This document shows, piece by piece, positions 46,777 through 56,041 of a stretch of 64,000 nucleotides of DNA. Origin of the DNA: Clostridia bacterium (GTDB taxonomy: Bacteria; Bacillota; Clostridia; Oscillospirales; CAG-272). Both the position numbers and the translations under genes were made by a program. The first letter of the stretch is position 1; the number at the start of each line of letters is the position of its first letter. Location of the stretch: the NCBI GenBank assembly GCA_017403155.1, contig JAFQOP010000011.1, positions 86,450 to 150,449 of the forward strand, read 5' to 3'. The notes below the pieces were generated by a model. That model did not search any database. It had not been told where the DNA came from and worked only from the letters and a program-made list of their open reading frames with translations.

Positions 46777-47115
46777 ATGTCATTTTTTTCGAAGCTGTTT
46801 GGCAAAAGGAATAATACCGATAGCTACTCCTTCAGGCTCAACAGGGCAAGGGAGCTGCACGGTCAGGCTGTTAAATACGTCACCGAGCACAGAGACGGCA
46901 ATGAGGACGTGATAGGACGCGGTGGCGCGCTTTGCCTCAAAGGTGACGAATTTATTGTGGATAGCTCGGGCGACCGACTCTTTGTCTGCAAGGTCCGCGA
47001 CCTCGAGGCGAGCAACCTGATGAGCGGCGACGGAGTTGTTATCAAGGGGCCCAATTTGCTTGAGGATGGCAGGATGCGTACAATAACCGTGCATTTTGTG
47101 TATTACAGAAAGTGA
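46777..47115 (+). CDS. Uncharacterised 112-residue protein
   Basis: I do not recognise this protein. It begins MSFFSKLFGKRN, an amphipathic basic start that could touch the membrane, and has no membrane helix. The rest looks like a small beta-rich fold (DEFIVDSSGDRLFVCKVRDLE, then TITVHFVYYRK at the end). AGAAGGG precedes the start, and a weak promoter (TTCCAT 46717-46722, 17-bp spacer, TAAAAT 46740-46745) lies upstream. It is divergent from mraZ and 6 bases before ispD, so it is probably co-transcribed with the isoprenoid genes. Confidence 0.7.
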   Translation: MSFFSKLFGKRNNTDSYSFRLNRARELHGQAVKYVTEHRDGNEDVIGRGGALCLKGDEFIVDSSGDRLFVCKVRDLEASNLMSGDGVVIKGPNLLEDGRMRTITVHFVYYRK

Positions 47116-47121
47116 GATATA

Positions 47122-47823
47122 ATGAAGGAGCATAATACCTGTGCGATAATTCTGGCGGCAGGCGAGGGCAGACGGATGGGGCTCGATAGGCCGAAGCAGG
47201 AGCTTCAGCTGCTTGGAAAGTCTGTTTTGCGTCACACGCTGGAGGCATTTTCCCTCTGTGAGGATATTGCGAGCATCGTTGTAGTCACACGCGAGGATGA
47301 GATGGAGTTTGCTAGAGGGGAGTGCTGTGGGATTGAAAAGCTGCACACTGTGACACTCGGAGGCAGGACGCGTGCGCTCTCTGCTGCCCGTGGCTTTGCG
47401 GCAGTTCCCGCGGAGTGCGATTTTGTTGCCGTTCATGACGCGGCAAGATGCTTAATTACACCCGAAATGATAAGTAAAGTAGTAAAAAATGCGTATATTT
47501 ACGGTGCAGCAAGTGCTGCCACCGCGGCGACAGACACGGTAAAAATTGTCGACACGGAGGGCTTTGTTGTGTCGACACCGCAAAGAAAAAGCGTTATGCT
47601 GGCATCGACTCCGCAGGTTTTTTCTACATATATATATAATAAGGCGATTTCAGGGGTGGATTTGTCGGGCGAGAATATAACCGACGACAATATGCTTGTC
47701 GAGGCGACCGGCGCGAGAGTGTATTGCACCGAGGTTGGCCGCGAGAATATAAAAATAACGACGCGAAGCGACGTTCTTTATGCAGAGCTGCTTCTTGGGG
47801 GGCGAGATAATGGGGAGATTTAG
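47122..47823 (+). CDS. ispD: 2-C-methyl-D-erythritol 4-phosphate cytidylyltransferase
   Basis: A 233-residue nucleotidyltransferase of the non-mevalonate isoprenoid pathway. The N-terminal [15 protein letters not shown] binds [14 protein letters not shown] and TDTVK follow, all typical for IspD. It overlaps ispF by 14 bases, the usual neighbour and next-but-one enzyme of the pathway. Confidence 0.94.
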   Translation: MKEHNTCAIILAAGEGRRMGLDRPKQELQLLGKSVLRHTLEAFSLCEDIASIVVVTREDEMEFARGECCGIEKLHTVTLGGRTRALSAARGFAAVPAECDFVAVHDAARCLITPEMISKVVKNAYIYGAASAATAATDTVKIVDTEGFVVSTPQRKSVMLASTPQVFSTYIYNKAISGVDLSGENITDDNMLVEATGARVYCTEVGRENIKITTRSDVLYAELLLGGRDNGEI

Positions 47824-48292
47824 AATCGGACACGGATATGACGTTCACCGTCTTGTAACGGATAGGGCACTCATCCTTGGCGGTGTTGAGATACCGCATA
47901 CCCTCGGACTGCTGGGGCACTCGGATGCAGACGTGCTTACCCACGCGGTGATGGATGCCATCCTCGGTGCTCTCGGCAAGGGGGATATAGGAAAGCATTT
48001 TCCCGATACGGATAACAAGTATAAGGGAATATCGAGTATGCTTCTACTTGGTGAGGTCTCGGATATAATGAAGTCGGAGGGCTATTCCGTCGGCAATATT
48101 GACGTCACAGTTATAGCGCAGAAGCCAAAGCTCGCCTCCTTTATACCAGGGATGCGCGAGAATATCGCGAAAATGCTCGGTGCATCGGAGTCGGATGTAA
48201 ATATAAAAGCGACAACAGAGGAAAAGCTCGGCTTTACCGGGCGAGAGGAGGGCATTGCGGCACACGCGGTTGTTCTTCTTGAAAAAATATAA
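47810..48292 (+). CDS. ispF: 2-C-methyl-D-erythritol 2,4-cyclodiphosphate synthase
   Basis: A 160-residue enzyme. GHGYDVH carries the zinc ligands near the N-terminus; [20 protein letters not shown] and the C-terminal [22 protein letters not shown] are complete. ATG 47810 follows a G-rich GGGGGGCGAG site; an upstream start at 47780 would add ten residues without family support. Confidence 0.94.
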   Translation: MGRFRIGHGYDVHRLVTDRALILGGVEIPHTLGLLGHSDADVLTHAVMDAILGALGKGDIGKHFPDTDNKYKGISSMLLLGEVSDIMKSEGYSVGNIDVTVIAQKPKLASFIPGMRENIAKMLGASESDVNIKATTEEKLGFTGREEGIAAHAVVLLEKI

Positions 48293-48478
48293 GACGCCCC
48301 GATCGAGTCAGGGCGTCAATCGAAAAAAGCAAACGGATACGGTGATATCCTGATACGACCCTTTTCTTTACTGTCTTGCCGTATGCGTTTTGCTTGGGTT
48401 TTAGAGGAATGCCTCTCCGTATTATTGTATGGAGTAAATAAAAAAACGACACTGAATAAATTTTATAAGAGGTATAAA
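48293..48478 (+). other. Intergenic region with two inverted repeats, between ispF and rpe
   Basis: The first is a hairpin, GACGCCC (48293-48299) with GGGCGTC (48311-48317), directly after the ispF stop; no T run follows on this strand. The second is a longer imperfect pair, GCAAACGGATACGG (48329-48342) with CCGTATGCGTTTTGC (48379-48393), around a 36-nt loop, followed by GAGG-AATG-CCTC. This could be a leader structure for rpe or a terminator remnant. Confidence 0.45.
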
Positions 48479-49120
48479 ATGACTAAAATTTCTCCTTCCG
48501 TACTGGCATGTGACTTCGCAAAAATGGGCGAGGAGGTCGATAGCATCTTTAAGGGCGGTGCCGAGATGGCACACCTTGATATTATGGACGGTGTTTTTGT
48601 AACCAATATTTCCTTCGGTCTGCCCGTTGTGGCATCGCTGCGCCGTTCTACCGACATATTCTTTGACGTGCATCTTATGATAATCGAGCCCGAAAGGTAT
48701 ATAAAGAGATTTATCGATGCGGGTGCCGATCTCGTTACCTTCCATATCGAGGCAACCGAGCACGTAGAGGAGTGCATAAACATAATAAAGGACCACGGAG
48801 CGCTTGCCGCAGTTTCGGTAAAGCCGAACACACCCATCGAGGAGGTTTATCCCTATCTTGAAATGTGCGATATGGTGCTCGTTATGACAGTTGAGCCCGG
48901 ATATGGCGGACAGGCATTTATGCCGGAATGCCTCGAAAAGGTCAGAAAACTTAAGGCAGAGATTGATAAAAGAGGACTTCACGTTGACATCCAGGTCGAC
49001 GGTGGGGTCAACGCGGAGAACGCTCCGCTGTGCCGCGAGGCAGGTGCTAACATACTTGTTGCAGGCAGCGCAGTATTCAAATATGAGGATAGAAAAGCGG
49101 CAATAGACGCACTTCGGTAA
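48479..49120 (+). CDS. rpe: Ribulose-phosphate 3-epimerase
   Basis: A 213-residue TIM barrel of the pentose phosphate pathway. ISPSVLACDF at the start, HLDIMDGVFVTNISFG (metal ligands), MTVEPGYGGQAFM and VDGGVNAENA are family motifs. ATG 48479 is preceded by AAGAGG; the longer frame from 48383 runs through the inverted-repeat region and lacks a ribosome site. Confidence 0.95.
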   Translation: MTKISPSVLACDFAKMGEEVDSIFKGGAEMAHLDIMDGVFVTNISFGLPVVASLRRSTDIFFDVHLMIIEPERYIKRFIDAGADLVTFHIEATEHVEECINIIKDHGALAAVSVKPNTPIEEVYPYLEMCDMVLVMTVEPGYGGQAFMPECLEKVRKLKAEIDKRGLHVDIQVDGGVNAENAPLCREAGANILVAGSAVFKYEDRKAAIDALR

Positions 49121-49123
49121 AAT

Positions 49124-49155
49124 AAAAAAGGCTGATTTGAGATCAGCCTTTTTTC
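49124..49155. terminator. Bidirectional terminator between rpe and ruvB
   Basis: AAAAAAGGCTGAT, loop TTGAG, ATCAGCCTTTTTT. It is symmetric, with A and T runs on both sides, so it serves rpe on + and ruvB on -. Confidence 0.92.
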
Positions 49156-50189
49156 TATTTTATTCCGCCACCGAAGGGGATGCCGAGATGATCGTAGGCA
49201 AGCCTTGTTACGCATCTGCCTCGGGGTGTTCTCGCAAGGAAGCCTATCTGCATGAGGTAGGGCTCATAGACGTCCTCGATGGTCACCGTTTCCTCGCCGA
49301 TCGTTGCGGCGATGGTTTCAAGTCCTACCGGACCGCCAGCATAGAACTTTATAATTGCCTCCAGCATGCGGCGGTCAACGTTGTCAAGACCGAGCTCGTC
49401 AATTTCGAGGGCATCGAGAGCGAGCTTTGCAATCTCGTCGGTTATAGTGCCGTCACCCTTCACAAGAGCGAAGTCGCGCACACGCTTGAGCAGGCGGTTG
49501 GCGATTCTCGGGGTGCCCCTCGAGCGCGAGGCAATGCTCGTTGCACCGAGGTCGGTAATCGATATACCGAGGATGCCTGCCGAGCGCTTTACTATTTCCG
49601 CAAGCTCCTCCGTTGTATAGAGCTCAAGCTTCAAAAGCACACCGAAGCGGTCGCGAAGGGGGCCTGTCAGCTGGCCTGCTCTCGTAGTTGCACCTATGAG
49701 GGTGAACTTGGGCAGGTCTATCTTTATCGAGCTGGCGCTGGGGCCCTTGCCCGTTATGATATCAATAAAGAAGTCCTCCATTGCGGGATAGAGTATTTCC
49801 TCTATGGAGCGCGAGAGGCGGTGTATCTCGTCGATGAAGAGCACGTCTCCGTTCGAGAGATTTGTGAGCAGGGCTGCAAGATCGCCGGGCTTCTCAAGCG
49901 CGGGACCCGAGGTGGTGCGGATGTTTACACCCATCTCGTTTGCGATAATGGTGGCGAGGGTGGTCTTGCCTAGTCCGGGAGGGCCGTAGAGCAGAACGTG
50001 GTCGAGAGACTCGCGGCGGAGCTTGGCACTCTGGATATAGACCTTGAGGTTTTCCTTCGCCTTTGTCTGACCGACGTATTCGTCGAGGCTCTTGGGACGT
50101 AGCGAATACTCAACCTCGGAATCCTGGACCTCGTCGTATTCACCCGTTACTATTCGGTTTTCAAAGTCAAATTCGTTTGTTTCTATCAT
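49155..50189 (-). CDS. ruvB: Holliday junction branch migration ATPase RuvB
   Basis: A 344-residue AAA+ helicase motor. Walker A GPPGLGKT is at 69-76; FIDEIHRL is Walker [19 protein letters not shown] carries sensor and arginine-finger residues; the C-terminal winged helix ends [16 protein letters not shown]. It lies 14 bases downstream of ruvA. Confidence 0.97.
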   Translation of the reverse strand: MIETNEFDFENRIVTGEYDEVQDSEVEYSLRPKSLDEYVGQTKAKENLKVYIQSAKLRRESLDHVLLYGPPGLGKTTLATIIANEMGVNIRTTSGPALEKPGDLAALLTNLSNGDVLFIDEIHRLSRSIEEILYPAMEDFFIDIITGKGPSASSIKIDLPKFTLIGATTRAGQLTGPLRDRFGVLLKLELYTTEELAEIVKRSAGILGISITDLGATSIASRSRGTPRIANRLLKRVRDFALVKGDGTITDEIAKLALDALEIDELGLDNVDRRMLEAIIKFYAGGPVGLETIAATIGEETVTIEDVYEPYLMQIGFLARTPRGRCVTRLAYDHLGIPFGGGIK

Positions 50190-50203
50190 TCTGTCAGTCC
50201 TTT

Positions 50204-50809
50204 CTATTTGGCAAAGGTGCGCAGTGCGAGGCGGATAAGCTCGCCCACGGGCGCATTCGGGTCAAGCCCCTCGAGCGCTCTGGCTGTTGCATTCTTGTCG
50301 TAGCCGAGGTTCATAAGCGCGTCTGCCGCAGCGGCAAGATTGCCGCTCTTCGGTACTGTGGGGGCTGCCTTTTGTGCTGGCTTCGGGGAGGTGAGGGCAA
50401 CGTCGGCACTTACCTTGTCCTTCAGCTCGAGGACGATACGCGCAGCTGTCTTGGAGCCGATGCCGTTAGCCTTGGATATTGCCTTGGCATCCTCGGTGGC
50501 TACCGCTACGGCAAAGTTCGCAGGAGTCATAATAGAGAGAATGCTCATTGCCGCCTTGGGTCCGACACCGCTGACGGTGACGAGCTTGTTGAAGCACTCA
50601 CGCTCCTCCTTGCTCTCAAAGCCGTACAGCTCTGCGGCATCCTCGCGTACTACGAGCTCCGTAAATATTTTAACCTCTTCTCCGATTTTTTCGCGGAGAA
50701 GCTCGGAGGTGATGAGGCTGGCGGTCAGCTTATATCCGACACCGCCGCAATCAATAACAACAAGTCCTCCGTCGGCGATCTCAAGTCTGCCGTAAAGGTG
50801 ATAGAACAT
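50204..50809 (-). CDS. ruvA: Holliday junction DNA helicase subunit RuvA
   Basis: A 201-residue tetrameric junction-binding protein: OB fold (1-65), tandem helix-hairpin-helix motifs ([13 protein letters not shown] and [16 protein letters not shown]), and a C-terminal domain that contacts RuvB. It is separated from ruvC, which is transcribed divergently from this group. Confidence 0.96.
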   Translation of the reverse strand: MFYHLYGRLEIADGGLVVIDCGGVGYKLTASLITSELLREKIGEEVKIFTELVVREDAAELYGFESKEERECFNKLVTVSGVGPKAAMSILSIMTPANFAVAVATEDAKAISKANGIGSKTAARIVLELKDKVSADVALTSPKPAQKAAPTVPKSGNLAAAADALMNLGYDKNATARALEGLDPNAPVGELIRLALRTFAK

Positions 50810-50829
50810 ATATATAACCTCGCTTTATT

Positions 50830-51018
50830 TTACTCGCTGATAACGGTTTTGATCATTTTTTCGAGCTTCTCTCTTGGGAGCATAAGCTCGCGTCCGCATG
50901 ACGTGCAGACGATTTTTACATCGGAGCCGCATCGCAGGACCCTAAACAGGTCGGAGCCGCAGGGATGCTTCTTCTTCAGGCAGAGTACGTTGCCCGTGAT
51001 GAACTGGATTATCTGCAT
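50830..51018 (-). CDS. DUF951 family zinc-ribbon-like small protein
   Basis: A 62-residue protein with KKKHPCGSDLF and a later CTSCGRELMLPREKLEKMIK, matching the DUF951 family widespread in Firmicutes. Three conserved Cys (C-x-n-C-x-x-C) and a His suggest metal binding. The start at 51018 lies behind GGGAGGTGG; the frame could be extended to 51087 but only through the promoter region. It is co-transcribed with ruvA and ruvB. The function is not known. Confidence 0.88.
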   Translation of the reverse strand: MQIIQFITGNVLCLKKKHPCGSDLFRVLRCGSDVKIVCTSCGRELMLPREKLEKMIKTVISE

Positions 51019-51077
51019 AAGTGCGCCACCTCCCGTTTTTTCGTATATCAGATAGGGAATCGGAATCCCTCCCGAAT

Positions 51078-51106
51078 AGTATAACATACTAAAAGTAAAA
51101 AGTAAA
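51078..51106 (-). promoter_or_regulatory. Promoter for DUF951-ruvA-ruvB
   Basis: On the - strand: TTTACT (51106-51101), 17-bp spacer, TATACT (51083-51078). The -35 is weak. Confidence 0.55.
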
Positions 51107-51143
51107 GCAAAAGAAAATAAAATATTATATTTTTAATATATAA

Positions 51144-51172
51144 TTGACTATGTAAGAAATTTATGGTAGAAT
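51144..51172 (+). promoter_or_regulatory. Sigma-A promoter for ruvC
   Basis: TTGACT (51144-51149), 17-bp spacer, TAGAAT (51167-51172). It overlaps the upstream in-frame ATG at 51171, which rules that out as the ruvC start. Confidence 0.8.
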
Positions 51173-51203
51173 GATATCTGTAAAAAAATACACGGTGGAC
51201 AAA

Positions 51204-51704
51204 ATGATTATATTAGGAATTGACCCCGGCTTTGCTATCGTGGGATGGGGGCTGATAGAGAGCGTAAAGGGAAATATTCGCCCTCTCGCTTACGGTGCTA
51301 TAACCACACCCGCACATACTCCGATTGAGTCACGTCTATATACAATACATCGTGATCTCGAGGAGCTCATAGAGAAATATAAGCCTGACGAGATGGCGAT
51401 AGAGGAGCTGTTTTTTAATACTAATATCACGACGGGTATTGCCGTCGCGGAGGCGCGCGGAGTTATACTCTGTACCGCGCATAAGCTCGGAGTGAAGATA
51501 AGCGAATATACCCCCCTGCAGGTAAAGCAGGCGGTGGTTGGATATGGCAAGGCAGAGAAGAGACAGGTGATTGCAATGGTGCAGTCAATACTGAAGCTGC
51601 CAAAGCCACCTAAGCCGGACGATGCGGCAGACGCGTTGGCAATCGCGATTTGCCACGCACATTCGTCGCGCTCAAGAATGGCGGGATTTTTTAACAAACG
51701 GTAG
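51204..51704 (+). CDS. ruvC: Holliday junction resolvase RuvC
   Basis: A 166-residue RNase H-fold nuclease. It opens MIILGIDPGFAIVGWG with the first catalytic Asp (residue 7). EELFFNTN carries the Glu, and DDAADALAIAICH the final acids. GGTGGA stands before ATG 51204. It is promoted separately from ruvAB, which lie on the opposite strand next door. Confidence 0.96.
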   Translation: MIILGIDPGFAIVGWGLIESVKGNIRPLAYGAITTPAHTPIESRLYTIHRDLEELIEKYKPDEMAIEELFFNTNITTGIAVAEARGVILCTAHKLGVKISEYTPLQVKQAVVGYGKAEKRQVIAMVQSILKLPKPPKPDDAADALAIAICHAHSSRSRMAGFFNKR

Positions 51705-51715
51705 GAGATGCTTTT

Positions 51716-52579
51716 ATGTGGATTGCAGATAAGTGGAAGGATTATACGGTTATTGACGCATCGTCGGGCGAAAAGCTCGAGTATTGGGGCAAATACAGCC
51801 TTATAAGACCCGATCCGCAGGTAATATGGAAAACCGAAAAGAGGCATCCGCTCTGGAGAGGCGCAGATGCGAGCTATAAGCGCAGCAAGTCGGGCGGTGG
51901 TAGCTGGAGCGACAACAGACTCCCCGATATATGGGTAATATCCTACGGAGAGATGAAGTTCCAGATAAAGCCAATGGGCTTCAAGCATACGGGTCTGTTT
52001 CCCGAGCAGGCGGCGAACTGGGATTGGTTCTCCGAGCTCATCAAGAATGCGGGAAGACCGATAAGCGTGCTCAACCTCTTTGCCTATACGGGCGGTGCGA
52101 CAGTCGCCGCGGCAAAGGCGGGGGCATCTGTATGCCACGTTGATGCATCGCGAGGTATGGTTGCCGCAGCTAAGGAAAATGCAAGACTCTCGGGGCTTGA
52201 GGATGCACCTATCAGATATATTGTCGATGACTGCAAGAAGTTTATCGACAGGGAGATACGTCGCGGAAGAAAATACGACGCTATCATAATGGACCCTCCC
52301 TCATACGGTCGCGGTCCTACCGGCGAGGTGTGGAAGATTGAGGAGTGTATCGACGACTTTGTCGCCCTTACAGAGAAGGTTCTCTCAGAGAAGCCGCTGT
52401 TCTTCCTGCTAAATTCGTACACGACGGGCCTTAACGCCTCAACTATGAAATATATAACAGATACAAGGCTTCTTAGAGGCAGAAGGGGCACAAGCGTGGC
52501 GGATGAGCTCGGACTTCCCGTAAGAGAAACGGGGCTTGCCTTGCCCTGCGGCTCGAGTGTAAGAGTTGAATTTAAATAA
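51716..52579 (+). CDS. Class I SAM-dependent methyltransferase, RlmI-like
   Basis: A 287-residue protein of the RlmI/RlmK-type family. Motif I region LNLFAYTGGATVAAA, the acidic post-I HVDASRGMV, and motif IV MDPPSYGRG are clear. The N-terminus lacks a full PUA domain. It probably methylates a base in rRNA, but the target cannot be deduced. It lies 11 bases after ruvC, behind GTAGGAGA. Confidence 0.85.
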   Translation: MWIADKWKDYTVIDASSGEKLEYWGKYSLIRPDPQVIWKTEKRHPLWRGADASYKRSKSGGGSWSDNRLPDIWVISYGEMKFQIKPMGFKHTGLFPEQAANWDWFSELIKNAGRPISVLNLFAYTGGATVAAAKAGASVCHVDASRGMVAAAKENARLSGLEDAPIRYIVDDCKKFIDREIRRGRKYDAIIMDPPSYGRGPTGEVWKIEECIDDFVALTEKVLSEKPLFFLLNSYTTGLNASTMKYITDTRLLRGRRGTSVADELGLPVRETGLALPCGSSVRVEFK

Positions 52580-52588
52580 GAGGTATAA

Positions 52589-53476
52589 ATGGAAGATATA
52601 ATCATAAAAACAGTTGGACTCGGCTTTACCTACGATGACGGCGAGGGAGAGACCAATCCCTTCGACGGCAAGCGCGAGATACCTGCTCTCTCGGATGTGA
52701 ATTTAGAGATAAGGGCGGGCGAATACGTTGCCGTGCTCGGGCACAACGGCTCGGGAAAATCCACCTTTGCCAAGCTGCTCAATATGATACTGACTCCAAC
52801 TGTGGGAAAAATATATATTGACGGTATTGATATCACCGACGAGGGCTTTACCGAGGACGACGTTTTTGCCGTCAGACGTAAGGTTGGAATGGTGTTCCAG
52901 AATCCCGACAACCAGCTTGTGGCAACCGTCGTCGAGGAGGACGTTGCCTTCGGACCCGAGAATCTCGGTCTTGAGCGCGAGGAAATCCGCAGAAGAGTTG
53001 ATGAGGCACTTGCGGTTGCAGGTATGACCGAATATTCCTCTCATGCGCCCCACAAGCTCTCGGGCGGTCAGAAGCAGAGGGTGGCGATTGCGGGTATTAT
53101 TGCTATGAAGCCGCGCGTTATAATTTTCGATGAGTCGACCGCAATGCTTGACCCGAGAGGCAGGCAGGAGGTGCTAGATATAATGGAGCGCCTCAACAAG
53201 GAGGAGGGTATTACCGTCCTCAACATAACCCATTATATGGATGAGGCTGCAAGGGCAGACAGAGTTGTAGTTATCAACGACGGACGCGTTGAGCTCGACG
53301 GAGCACCCAAGGAGGTATTCCGCGAGGTCGAGCGCCTTCACGAAATGGGCCTGGAGGCACCGCAGGGCAAGGAGCTGCTTCACGCGCTTGAGTGCGAGGG
53401 GATTGCAATAGACAGCGAGGCTCTCCACGAGGAGGAGTGCATTGCTGCACTCGTCAAGTATTTAAAGAGGATTTAA
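52589..53476 (+). CDS. ecfA1: Energy-coupling factor transporter ATPase EcfA1
   Basis: A 295-residue ABC ATPase. Walker A GHNGSGKS (51-58), the FQNPDNQLV Q-loop typical of EcfA, LSGGQKQR signature and Walker B IIFDESTAMLDP. With EcfA2 and EcfT it powers uptake of vitamins or metals through separate S-components. The early insertion DDGEGETNPFDGKRE (16-30) is longer than in many homologues. Followed by ecfA2 after 6 bases. Confidence 0.95.
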   Translation: MEDIIIKTVGLGFTYDDGEGETNPFDGKREIPALSDVNLEIRAGEYVAVLGHNGSGKSTFAKLLNMILTPTVGKIYIDGIDITDEGFTEDDVFAVRRKVGMVFQNPDNQLVATVVEEDVAFGPENLGLEREEIRRRVDEALAVAGMTEYSSHAPHKLSGGQKQRVAIAGIIAMKPRVIIFDESTAMLDPRGRQEVLDIMERLNKEEGITVLNITHYMDEAARADRVVVINDGRVELDGAPKEVFREVERLHEMGLEAPQGKELLHALECEGIAIDSEALHEEECIAALVKYLKRI

Positions 53477-53482
53477 CAGTAG

Positions 53483-54343
53483 ATGAACAAGATAGAAATT
53501 CAAAACGTGTCCTATACGTACAGCAAGGGAACACCCTTTCAGATGGTGGCTCTGAACGACGTCAGTGTTGCGTTTGAGAAAGGAAAAATAACGGGACTCA
53601 TCGGTCACACGGGATCGGGAAAATCCACCCTCGTTCACATGCTGAACGGACTGTACCGACCTACCTCGGGCAGGATTTTGCTTGACGGGCAGGATATATG
53701 GGAAAAGCCGAAGGAGATATCGAAAATAAGATATCGGGTAGGCCTTGTAATGCAGTATCCCGAGTATCAGCTTTTTGACGATACTGTGAGACTGGATATC
53801 GGATTCGGACCGCGGAACCAGGGGCTCTCGGAGCAAGAGGTCGAGGAGCGGGTTAAGGAAGCTGCGGAGTTTGTCGGTATTGATGACGAAATGCTGGAAA
53901 AATCCCCGTTCGAGCTCTCGGGCGGACAGAAAAGACGCGTTGCAATCGCGGGCATTATTGCTATGCGCCCCGAGGTGCTTGTACTGGACGAGCCTGCCGC
54001 AGGGCTTGATCCGCGCGGCAGACGTGAGATACTCGGCGGACTTGTCAGGTACGTCGAGCGAAATGACGCGACCGTTATTCTCGTCAGTCACTCTATGGAG
54101 GATATGGCACTCTACTGCGACAACGTGGTAGTTATGAGCCATTCGCAGGTGTATAGAAGCGGAACCGTGCGCGAGATATTCTCCGATGCCGACGTGCTTG
54201 CCGATATTGGGCTTGACGTTCCCGCTGTTGCCAAAATCGCGTCTGCTCTCAGACACGAGGGGATTGAGCTCGAGGGCGAGCTGTATACCGTTGAGGGCGT
54301 TAAGAGGGCGATAATCGAATATATCGGGAGGTCAGGCAAATGA
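53483..54343 (+). CDS. ecfA2: Energy-coupling factor transporter ATPase EcfA2
   Basis: A 286-residue ABC ATPase. Walker A GHTGSGKS, the MQYPEYQLF Q-loop, LSGGQKRR and LVLDEPAAGLDP. It forms the heterodimer with EcfA1. It overlaps ecfT by 4 bases. Confidence 0.95.
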   Translation: MNKIEIQNVSYTYSKGTPFQMVALNDVSVAFEKGKITGLIGHTGSGKSTLVHMLNGLYRPTSGRILLDGQDIWEKPKEISKIRYRVGLVMQYPEYQLFDDTVRLDIGFGPRNQGLSEQEVEERVKEAAEFVGIDDEMLEKSPFELSGGQKRRVAIAGIIAMRPEVLVLDEPAAGLDPRGRREILGGLVRYVERNDATVILVSHSMEDMALYCDNVVVMSHSQVYRSGTVREIFSDADVLADIGLDVPAVAKIASALRHEGIELEGELYTVEGVKRAIIEYIGRSGK

Positions 54344-55209
54344 TTACCGATATGACACTCGGTCAGTTCTTTCCCGGCAAGTCGGTGATACATCGCCTCG
54401 ACCCGAGAACAAAGCTGATTTTAACGATAGTATTCATTGTTGCAACCTTCCTTGCATCAAACCCCGTGACTTTCCTGCTCCTCACCGTATGTACTGTGGC
54501 GCTGGTTATGGCAAGCGGCATATCCCTCGGCACTATACTGAAGGGAATAAAGCCGATAATTTTCATTCTGATATTTACGGCTATACTAAACGTCTTTCTG
54601 ACGGGAGGTGTGGGTGAGCCGCTTGTTGCGTTCTGGATAATAAAAATATACAAAGAGGGCATTATAAGAGCGGTGTTTATGGCGTTGCGCATACTTATAC
54701 TCATTGTCGGCACAAGCACTCTTCTCACTTACACCACCTCTCCGATAGCACTAACCGACGGCATTGAGTCTCTGCTCTCGCCGCTGAAGAAGATAAAGGT
54801 ACCCGTGCACACCTTTGCAATGATGATGACGATAGCGCTGCGATTTATCCCGACGCTCGTCGAGGAGACCGAGAAGATAATGAACGCGCAGAAGTCGCGC
54901 GGTGCCGATTTTTCGAGCGGTGGACTTATAAAAAAGGCAAAGGCGTTGATTCCGATACTCATCCCCCTCTTTGTCTCCGCATTTAAGCGCGCAGATGAGC
55001 TCGCAACGGCGATGGAGTGCCGTTGCTACCGAGGAGACAAGAACCGCACAAAGCTCGTGAAGCTCTCGTATAAAGGGCGCGACGCATTATGGTTTGTGCT
55101 TTCCGCGCTCTTTATAGGTGGGGTAATCGTGCTCGGCTTTGTTGCCGGGTATATGCCCGAGGAGCTCGCTTCAACAAATCTTTTCAGAATAATGTTTTAT
55201 CCGATCTGA
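54340..55209 (+). CDS. ecfT: Energy-coupling factor transporter transmembrane protein EcfT
   Basis: A 289-residue integral membrane protein with about six hydrophobic segments. HRLDPRTKL is the N-terminal signature; AQKSRGADFS and AMECRCYRG are the coupling-helix Ala-Arg-Gly motifs that contact the ATPases. No S-component gene is next to it, so this is a shared (group II) energising module. Confidence 0.95.
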   Translation: MITDMTLGQFFPGKSVIHRLDPRTKLILTIVFIVATFLASNPVTFLLLTVCTVALVMASGISLGTILKGIKPIIFILIFTAILNVFLTGGVGEPLVAFWIIKIYKEGIIRAVFMALRILILIVGTSTLLTYTTSPIALTDGIESLLSPLKKIKVPVHTFAMMMTIALRFIPTLVEETEKIMNAQKSRGADFSSGGLIKKAKALIPILIPLFVSAFKRADELATAMECRCYRGDKNRTKLVKLSYKGRDALWFVLSALFIGGVIVLGFVAGYMPEELASTNLFRIMFYPI

Positions 55210-55214
55210 CATAT

Positions 55215-55958
55215 ATGAAATATTTTGCAATAATTAAATATCTTGGATGTGACTTCCACGGCTTTCAGGTGCAGCCGAATGCCAGAACCGTCCAGGGTGA
55301 GCTGACGGCAGCCTTCTCTGCGCTGTTTGCCACCCCCGTTATGATAACGGGCTGCAGTCGTACCGACTCCGGTGTGCACGCAAACGAGTTTGCCATTACT
55401 GTGGAGGCACAGGGGGCAACAGTGCCTCCCGAAAAGCTCCCGATTGCGGTTATGCGCTATCTGCCGAAGGACGTTGCCGTAGTATCCTGCACCGAGTGCA
55501 TGGAGGGGTTTCATCCGCGCTATTCCATAAAGAGCAAGGAATATCTGTATCGCATAAAAAACTCGCGAATCCGTGATCCCTTTGATGTGGGAAGGGTTTG
55601 GTTTTTTGCACCCGAGATAACGGACGAAGGATTGGCAAGAATGCATTCTGCTGCAAAATATATAGTTGGTAAGCAGGATTTTGCGTCGTTTATGGCAGAA
55701 GGCTCCGACGTTGCCGACACAGTACGAACAGTTGAATATCTGACTGTGGACAGACGCGGCGATTACGTAGAGATGAGGGTGTGCGCCGACGGCTTCCTTT
55801 ATAATATGGTGCGTATAATCGTCGGCACTCTTATAGACGTTGCCTTGGGTAGAATAACGTCCGAGGATGTCGGACGGATAATTGAGTCAAAAAATCGCGC
55901 TGAGGCGGGTATGACGGCTCCGCCCGACGGACTTTATCTCAATAAGGTTAATTACTGA
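55215..55958 (+). CDS. truA: tRNA pseudouridine38-40 synthase
   Basis: A 247-residue enzyme. Catalytic Asp51 lies in GCSRTDSGVHA. KEYLYRI, DFASF and FLYNMVRIIVGTL are family motifs. The longer frame from 55089 is rejected because it lies inside ecfT; ATG 55215 starts 5 bases after the ecfT stop. truA behind ecfT is a common Firmicute arrangement. Confidence 0.95.
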   Translation: MKYFAIIKYLGCDFHGFQVQPNARTVQGELTAAFSALFATPVMITGCSRTDSGVHANEFAITVEAQGATVPPEKLPIAVMRYLPKDVAVVSCTECMEGFHPRYSIKSKEYLYRIKNSRIRDPFDVGRVWFFAPEITDEGLARMHSAAKYIVGKQDFASFMAEGSDVADTVRTVEYLTVDRRGDYVEMRVCADGFLYNMVRIIVGTLIDVALGRITSEDVGRIIESKNRAEAGMTAPPDGLYLNKVNY

Positions 55959-55994
55959 TTTTACTCCCTTACGCAATAAATACCAGATTAAAAA

Positions 55995-56041
55995 AACACC
56001 TCGCAAGGCAAGATTAAAAAAAGCCTTGTGAGGTGTTTTTT
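55995..56041 (+). terminator. Terminator after truA that contains the next gene's ribosome site
   Basis: AACACCTCGCAAGGC (55995-56009) pairs with GCCTTGTGAGGTGTT (56023-56037), a nearly perfect 15-bp stem with a 13-nt loop, followed by a T run. The 3' arm includes GAGGTG (56030-56035), the only Shine-Dalgarno-like sequence for the PBP gene, whose ATG directly follows the T run. Confidence 0.85.

Noticed and set aside
48293-48317. Hairpin after ispF as a terminator
   Set aside because: On the + strand it is followed by AATCGAAAAAAG, not by T residues; it would fit only on the opposite strand, where no gene ends.
51171-51203. Upstream ATG as the ruvC start
   Set aside because: It overlaps the -10 box at 51167-51172, so it would not be on the mRNA; ATG 51204 has a ribosome site and begins at the conserved family N-terminus.
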